Notes under the pieces: model-generated
The model's input: only the letters and a program-made list of their open reading frames with translations
Database searches by the model: none
What the model was told of the DNA's origin: nothing
Shown: positions 6,093 to 9,551 of the stretch, piece by piece
Layout of the letters: the number at the start of each line of letters is the position of its first letter
Numbering within the stretch: the first letter of the stretch is position 1
Program-made: the position numbers and the translations under genes
Source of the DNA: an uncultured Bacteroidia bacterium
GTDB lineage: Bacteria > Bacteroidota > Bacteroidia > Bacteroidales > UBA932
Assembly: GCA_902766985.1 (NCBI GenBank)
Contig: CACXFP010000113.1
Coordinates: forward strand, 1 to 9,551
Direction: 5' to 3'
DNA: 9,551 nucleotides

Positions 6093-7313
6093 ATGATTCC
6101 CGAGATAAGGATCGAAGACTATAATTATGATCTGCCTGATAGCCGGATAGCAAAGTATCCGCTGCCTAAAAGGGACTCATCGAAACTTCTGCATTACGAT
6201 AACGGTCATATAAGCGACCATGTTTTCAGGGAACTCCCGTCCTTGCTGGACAGCAATTCCCTGATGATATTCAACGAAACCAGAGTCGTTCCCGCACGCC
6301 TTCATTTCCAGAGAGAAACAGGGGCGATTATTGAGATTTTCTGCCTTGAGCCTGTATCTCCGACAGAGTACAACCTCTGTTTTTCAGCGACATCAACCTG
6401 CCGGTGGAAATGTGTTATTGGCAATGCAAAACGCTGGAAATCAGATATCCTTCATCTTTATACCCCGCAGCGTACTGCAGAACTTGAACGGATGAACCTC
6501 CGTGCCGGACTTGTGGAACGGTCCGGCGAGACCGGCCTCGTAGATTTTTCATGGGACGATGGATCTCCGTTCTCCAAAGTGCTTGAGATTTGCGGTACTA
6601 TTCCCATCCCCCCATATCTGAACAGGGAATCGGAGGCAATAGATACTGAAAGATACCAAACCCTCTACGCCAGGGTCCGCGGATCGGTAGCCGCCCCTAC
6701 TGCAGGACTCCATTTTACGGATGAAGTGCTAGATTCTTTGAAGGATAAGGGGATAGAAATCCGCAATGTATGTCTCCATGTGGGCGCCGGAACCTTCCTT
6801 CCTGTCAAAAGCGAACTGGTCAGCGACCATCCGATGCACAGGGAGCCCTTCTCCGTTTCGCTTGGACTTCTACGGGAACTGCTCCACAACGGCCGCGAAG
6901 TGGTTGCTGTCGGTACGACATCGGTAAGGACCATTGAATCCCTCTACTATGCCGGTGTCAAGTGCATCGAGGAGGGGAGACCGTCGGATATCGGCCAATG
7001 GGAACCTTATACCAGGGAGTATGGACATACCGTCGAAGAGTCTCTGAGTGCCCTGGTCAAATACTTGGAAGACAATTCCATGGATGAACTGAAGCTTGGG
7101 ACAAGGATCATCATCCTGCCCGGATTCAGGTGGAGGATCGTCAGTTCGCTGGTTACCAATTTCCACCAGCCTGAAAGCACCCTGCTGCTGCTGATATCCT
7201 CTTTTGTCGGCGGAGACTGGCGCAGGATCTATGACCATGCATTAAGCGGCGGATACCGTTTCCTCAGCTACGGTGACAGTTCACTGCTGAGACTTGCCCG
7301 ATTTGCCGGTTAA
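6093..7313 (+). CDS. QueA-family S-adenosylmethionine:tRNA ribosyltransferase-isomerase, long divergent form
   Basis: QueA moves the ribosyl group of S-adenosylmethionine onto preQ1 in tRNA to make epoxyqueuosine, a step in wobble-base modification. This 406-residue protein keeps the family core: IEDYNYDLPDSRIAKYPLPKRDSSKLL (7-33), FNETRVVPARL (60-70), IPIPPYLNR (170-178), RYQTLYA (187-193), AAPTAGLHF (200-208), LHVGAGTFLPV (228-238), VGTTSVRTIES (273-283), ILPGF (341-345), LVTNFHQPESTL (353-364) and YRFLSYGD (388-395). It is about 50 residues longer than the roughly 350-residue canonical enzyme because of an inserted segment at about 286-335. The usual S-K-x-P-x-P-G stretch of the first domain is replaced by CRWKCVIGNAKRWKSD (103-118). 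I recall a long QueA paralogue beside the ordinary one in Bacteroidota genomes, so I leave the gene symbol blank. It may act on the same or a related tRNA substrate. Its own promoter lies just upstream. Confidence 0.88.
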   Translation: MIPEIRIEDYNYDLPDSRIAKYPLPKRDSSKLLHYDNGHISDHVFRELPSLLDSNSLMIFNETRVVPARLHFQRETGAIIEIFCLEPVSPTEYNLCFSATSTCRWKCVIGNAKRWKSDILHLYTPQRTAELERMNLRAGLVERSGETGLVDFSWDDGSPFSKVLEICGTIPIPPYLNRESEAIDTERYQTLYARVRGSVAAPTAGLHFTDEVLDSLKDKGIEIRNVCLHVGAGTFLPVKSELVSDHPMHREPFSVSLGLLRELLHNGREVVAVGTTSVRTIESLYYAGVKCIEEGRPSDIGQWEPYTREYGHTVEESLSALVKYLEDNSMDELKLGTRIIILPGFRWRIVSSLVTNFHQPESTLLLLISSFVGGDWRRIYDHALSGGYRFLSYGDSSLLRLARFAG

Positions 7314-7333
7314 CGCGTTATTGATTATTTTTG
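7302..7333 (+). promoter_or_regulatory. Promoter of the acyltransferase gene (TTTG-N20-TATTTTTG)
   Basis: TTTG at 7302-7305, inside the last codons of the queA-like gene, is followed after exactly 20 nt by TATTTTTG at 7326-7333. This matches the Bacteroidota consensus and lies 22 nt before the acyltransferase ATG. The acyltransferase can therefore be transcribed separately from queA. Confidence 0.6.
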
Positions 7334-7355
7334 TGAATAAATAAAACTGTCAGAT

Positions 7356-8519
7356 ATGTCCGAAGATTCGAAGGAATTCGAAAGCATAAGTCCTTATACT
7401 GATGAGGAAGCTATCGAGGCGCTTGGAAAGGTGGCCGACCATCGCATGGTGCCCGCAATCTCCAAGTACCTTTTCCCCGATGAGGATCCCGATTTCCTGA
7501 AGAATGCCCTGAAAAGCATCAGGAGCATCGATGAGTTCCAGCTGATTGTGATGTCAAAAGCCATCAGATGGGCCATTGATACAACCATACACAATTTCTC
7601 ATATAACGGAGTGAGCAATCTTACCGGACTCGACACCAAGTTCCTGATGATGTCGAATCACAGGGACATCATCCTCGATCCGGCGCTCACCCAATATGTC
7701 CTTTATCAGAACGGTCTGGCTCTGAGTCAGATAGCGGTAGGGAGCAACCTTCTTTCCAGCAAGACTGTGGAATACCTCCTTCGGTCCAACAGGATGATAA
7801 AGGTCATACGCGGCATTTCAGCAAGGGAGCTTTATCTCTTCTCCGGGATGCTTTCCAAATATATCAGGAAGACCATAGTCGGCGGGGAAAGCTCCATCTG
7901 GCTGGCCCAGAGACAGGGAAGGACCAAAAACGGGGTGGACACCACGGAACAGGGACTCCTCAAGATGCTGGATATGAGCGGTTCGAAGTCTTTTACGGAG
8001 AATTTCATGGAACTCCACATCGTTCCCCTGAGCATCTCATATGAATATGAGCCATGCGACATCCTCAAGGCCCGTGAAATCCTGATTTCCAGGACGCAGA
8101 AATATGTCAAGGGAGAGAATGAGGACCTTCACAGCATCCTGGTGGGCATCACACAGAAGAAGGGGAACGTACACCTGAACATCGGAGAACCTCTGAGGGA
8201 AGAAGAGGTAGAGGATGCCTCGTTCTGCGATAACAAGAACGACCGGTACCAGGCCATCCGCCATGCCGTAGACAAGAGGGTCATAGAGGGTTATAAGCTT
8301 TGGAACACCAATTACATGGGATATGACCTGGCCAATCGCAGCTACAAGTACGCAGACAGATACACCCCCGAAGAGCTCGAAGCCTTCACGGAATATACCG
8401 AGCACCAGCTCGACCAGGCAGAGCCTACCCTCAACAGGGAGGATCTCCGCGATATCTTCCTCAGGATTTACGGCAATCCCGTCGCGACCAAGGAGGGCCT
8501 GAAACAGGATGGACTATAA
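7356..8519 (+). CDS. PlsB-like / 1-acylglycerol-3-phosphate acyltransferase-family protein
   Basis: A 387-residue member of the PlsC/PlsB acyltransferase superfamily, which esterifies glycerol-3-phosphate or lysophosphatidate with fatty acids at the inner membrane. Motifs in order: MMSNHRDIILDPAL at 98-111 (catalytic His102), VIRGISARELYLF at 150-162, AQRQGRTKNGVDTT at 184-197 (PlsB-like glycerol-phosphate-binding motif) and IVPLSISYEYEP at 222-233 (motif IV). The H-x4-D spacing is altered: H102 is followed by D104 and D108, with Leu107 at the usual Asp position. No long membrane helix is evident, so peripheral attachment is likely. The N-terminal 80 residues and the acidic C-terminal third, with a Tyr-rich stretch at 313-337, are not assigned. 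It follows queA by 42 nt and has its own promoter. The stop overlaps the convergent downstream gene. Whether it makes phosphatidate or acylates another lipid cannot be told. Confidence 0.82.
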   Translation: MSEDSKEFESISPYTDEEAIEALGKVADHRMVPAISKYLFPDEDPDFLKNALKSIRSIDEFQLIVMSKAIRWAIDTTIHNFSYNGVSNLTGLDTKFLMMSNHRDIILDPALTQYVLYQNGLALSQIAVGSNLLSSKTVEYLLRSNRMIKVIRGISARELYLFSGMLSKYIRKTIVGGESSIWLAQRQGRTKNGVDTTEQGLLKMLDMSGSKSFTENFMELHIVPLSISYEYEPCDILKAREILISRTQKYVKGENEDLHSILVGITQKKGNVHLNIGEPLREEEVEDASFCDNKNDRYQAIRHAVDKRVIEGYKLWNTNYMGYDLANRSYKYADRYTPEELEAFTEYTEHQLDQAEPTLNREDLRDIFLRIYGNPVATKEGLKQDGL

Positions 8520-9551
8520 TAATTTGTCAACCTTGGTGACAATCTCCTCGTAGGGGAGGTCGGGACTCAGGACGAGGTCGGGTTTCTTAAGCGAGAATCC
8601 GGCCTTTGTTGCGTTAAGCATCCCTCCTCCGGTGACATTCAGCATAATGACTTCGTCCTTGCCCACTTTCCCTTCTTCGACGGCCTTCTTGAGGGAGGCT
8701 ACAGCGGTGGCTGCGGCGGGGAAAATATCGACACCTTCTGTGTTGAAGAACTGGAGCATCCAATAGACGATCTCGTCGTTGGTAACCTTGAACATGTCGC
8801 CGCCTGAATCCTTCAGCGCATCGAAAAGGCCACCGGCAAGGCTGTATGGCGGTTTCCTGTTGGAGAGTACCTTTGCGAGGATCACTTCGGCGTTCCTGCG
8901 TGAGTCTTCCGCCGTAAGGGGAAGAAGCTCCCGGGAGTCGGCCTTCCATGAATCATACATTATGGTAAACGGGACGTTCTGGGAAACGAATATCTTCATC
9001 TTGTTCTTGCCGAACCTGCCGTCTTCGATGAGCCTGAGGTTGTTCTCCCATGCGGCGATTGCTCCGGTACCGCTGCCTACGGCCTGGAAATAAGCGTCAG
9101 GAATACGTCCGATCTTCTCTACGGCACTCAGTACCGTAGTCCCCATTCCATCACGTCTGGCGACATTTTTTGCACCTCCTTCGGTCATGTACCTGGGATC
9201 CTTGCACAGTTTCTCGCCGAGAGTTATGGCGTCGAAGTAGTCGGTGCCATGCGGCGTTGCTATGACCTTCACGCATGATTTCAACTTACGGAGGAACCAG
9301 AGATCGTTGATGTTGTCTTCCGGGATGCAGATGACTATGGGGATGTCATTGTCGGAACATACCCTGGCGAATGCCCTCGCAGTGTTTCCCGCGCTCTGCA
9401 CCACGAGGATGTGCTTGTCGTTCCTTGCCCTGCGGGCGCAGACGCTGAAGGCCTCGGTTTCCTTGAAGGTGCAAGTCTCCATTTTCGCCCCGATCTTCGG
9501 CCAGTATCCGGAGAAGGTTATGTAGAGATTGGATAGCCCCAGGAAGGAGGC
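8514..9551 (-). CDS. Cysteate synthase (threonine-synthase-like PLP enzyme), 5' partial
   Basis: A fold-type II PLP enzyme related to threonine synthase. Cysteate synthase replaces the phosphate of O-phospho-L-serine with sulfite to give L-cysteate: a coenzyme M precursor in some methanogens, and in Bacteroidota the head group for capnine-type sulfonolipids. 345 residues are visible and the frame runs off the right edge, so the start lies outside; the ATG at 9482 is internal. Counting from 9551: GLSNLYITFSGYW (5-17), TCTFKETEA (26-34) with the likely PLP lysine Lys30, QSAGNTARAF (52-61), GGAKNVARRDGMG (125-137), the phosphate loop AVGSGTGAIAAWE (157-169), NRKPPYSLAGG (231-241) and LNVTGGG (304-310). 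The SGYW, NVARRDGMG and GSGTGAIAAWE blocks match cysteate synthase rather than ordinary threonine synthase, from memory of the methanogen enzyme. Perhaps 80-90 N-terminal residues are missing. Its stop overlaps the convergent acyltransferase. Confidence 0.85.
   Translation of the reverse strand, partial: ASFLGLSNLYITFSGYWPKIGAKMETCTFKETEAFSVCARRARNDKHILVVQSAGNTARAFARVCSDNDIPIVICIPEDNINDLWFLRKLKSCVKVIATPHGTDYFDAITLGEKLCKDPRYMTEGGAKNVARRDGMGTTVLSAVEKIGRIPDAYFQAVGSGTGAIAAWENNLRLIEDGRFGKNKMKIFVSQNVPFTIMYDSWKADSRELLPLTAEDSRRNAEVILAKVLSNRKPPYSLAGGLFDALKDSGGDMFKVTNDEIVYWMLQFFNTEGVDIFPAAATAVASLKKAVEEGKVGKDEVIMLNVTGGGMLNATKAGFSLKKPDLVLSPDLPYEEIVTKVDKLL

Noticed and set aside
5854..6153. Open minus-strand frame of 99 codons across the queA start
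   Set aside because: Its only ATG is inside queA, it covers the queA promoter, and the product resembles no family I recognise. The ending with FYAKFYYLVVNG made me consider a transposase remnant, but nothing supports that.
9462..9482. ATG at 9482 as the start of the cysteate synthase
   Set aside because: The frame stays open to the window edge with family-specific residues (GLSNLYITFSGYW) upstream, and starting at 9482 would leave only six residues before the PLP lysine.
1..9551. Defence island or mobile element
   Set aside because: No transposase, integrase, phage or toxin-antitoxin features. The small HTH protein has no partner gene, and its neighbours are housekeeping genes.

Overview
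The window looks like a chromosomal segment of a member of the Bacteroidota, most likely Bacteroidales. Three things point there. The protein families are typical: a GIN/DUF2807 head-domain protein, the long QueA relative, and a PlsB-like acyltransferase with an SNHRD motif. Genes lack obvious Shine-Dalgarno sequences. Several genes are preceded by the Bacteroidota-type promoter, TTTG about 20 nt ahead of TAnnTTTG. Coding DNA is of moderate GC, and the intergenic DNA is clearly more AT-rich. Genus cannot be fixed from the sequence. A cysteate synthase at the right edge would fit a sulfonolipid-making lineage such as Alistipes and its relatives.

Layout, left to right. A plus-strand pair opens the window: an ABC-F ATPase whose first few codons lie off the left edge, then 19 nt later a secreted GIN-domain protein. 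A short AT-rich convergent spacer (2715-2865) with a small hairpin follows. A minus-strand group is read right to left: a small HTH regulator (5602-5225), class 2 dihydroorotate dehydrogenase pyrD (5180-4134) and cinA (4137-2866). pyrD and cinA overlap by ATGA. The regulator has a well-formed promoter whose -7 element is overlapped by a perfect 9-bp inverted repeat, which suggests autorepression. A roughly 490-bp AT-rich region with no convincing gene separates it from the plus-strand queA-like gene and a PlsB-like acyltransferase. The acyltransferase has its own promoter over the end of queA. Its last codon and stop overlap the stop of the convergent cysteate synthase gene, which runs off the right edge.

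Most of the window is housekeeping: translation (ABC-F, tRNA queuosine), pyrimidine synthesis (PyrD), pyridine nucleotide repair (CinA) and lipid synthesis (acyltransferase, probably cysteate for sulfonolipids). No mobile element, CRISPR array, RNA gene or defence system was seen. I do not see a clearly undescribed multi-gene system. The points most worth checking are the regulator's operator-promoter architecture, the Cys in the catalytic-base position of a class 2 PyrD, the divergent QueA with an inserted segment, and the cysteate synthase with a lipid acyltransferase beside it.
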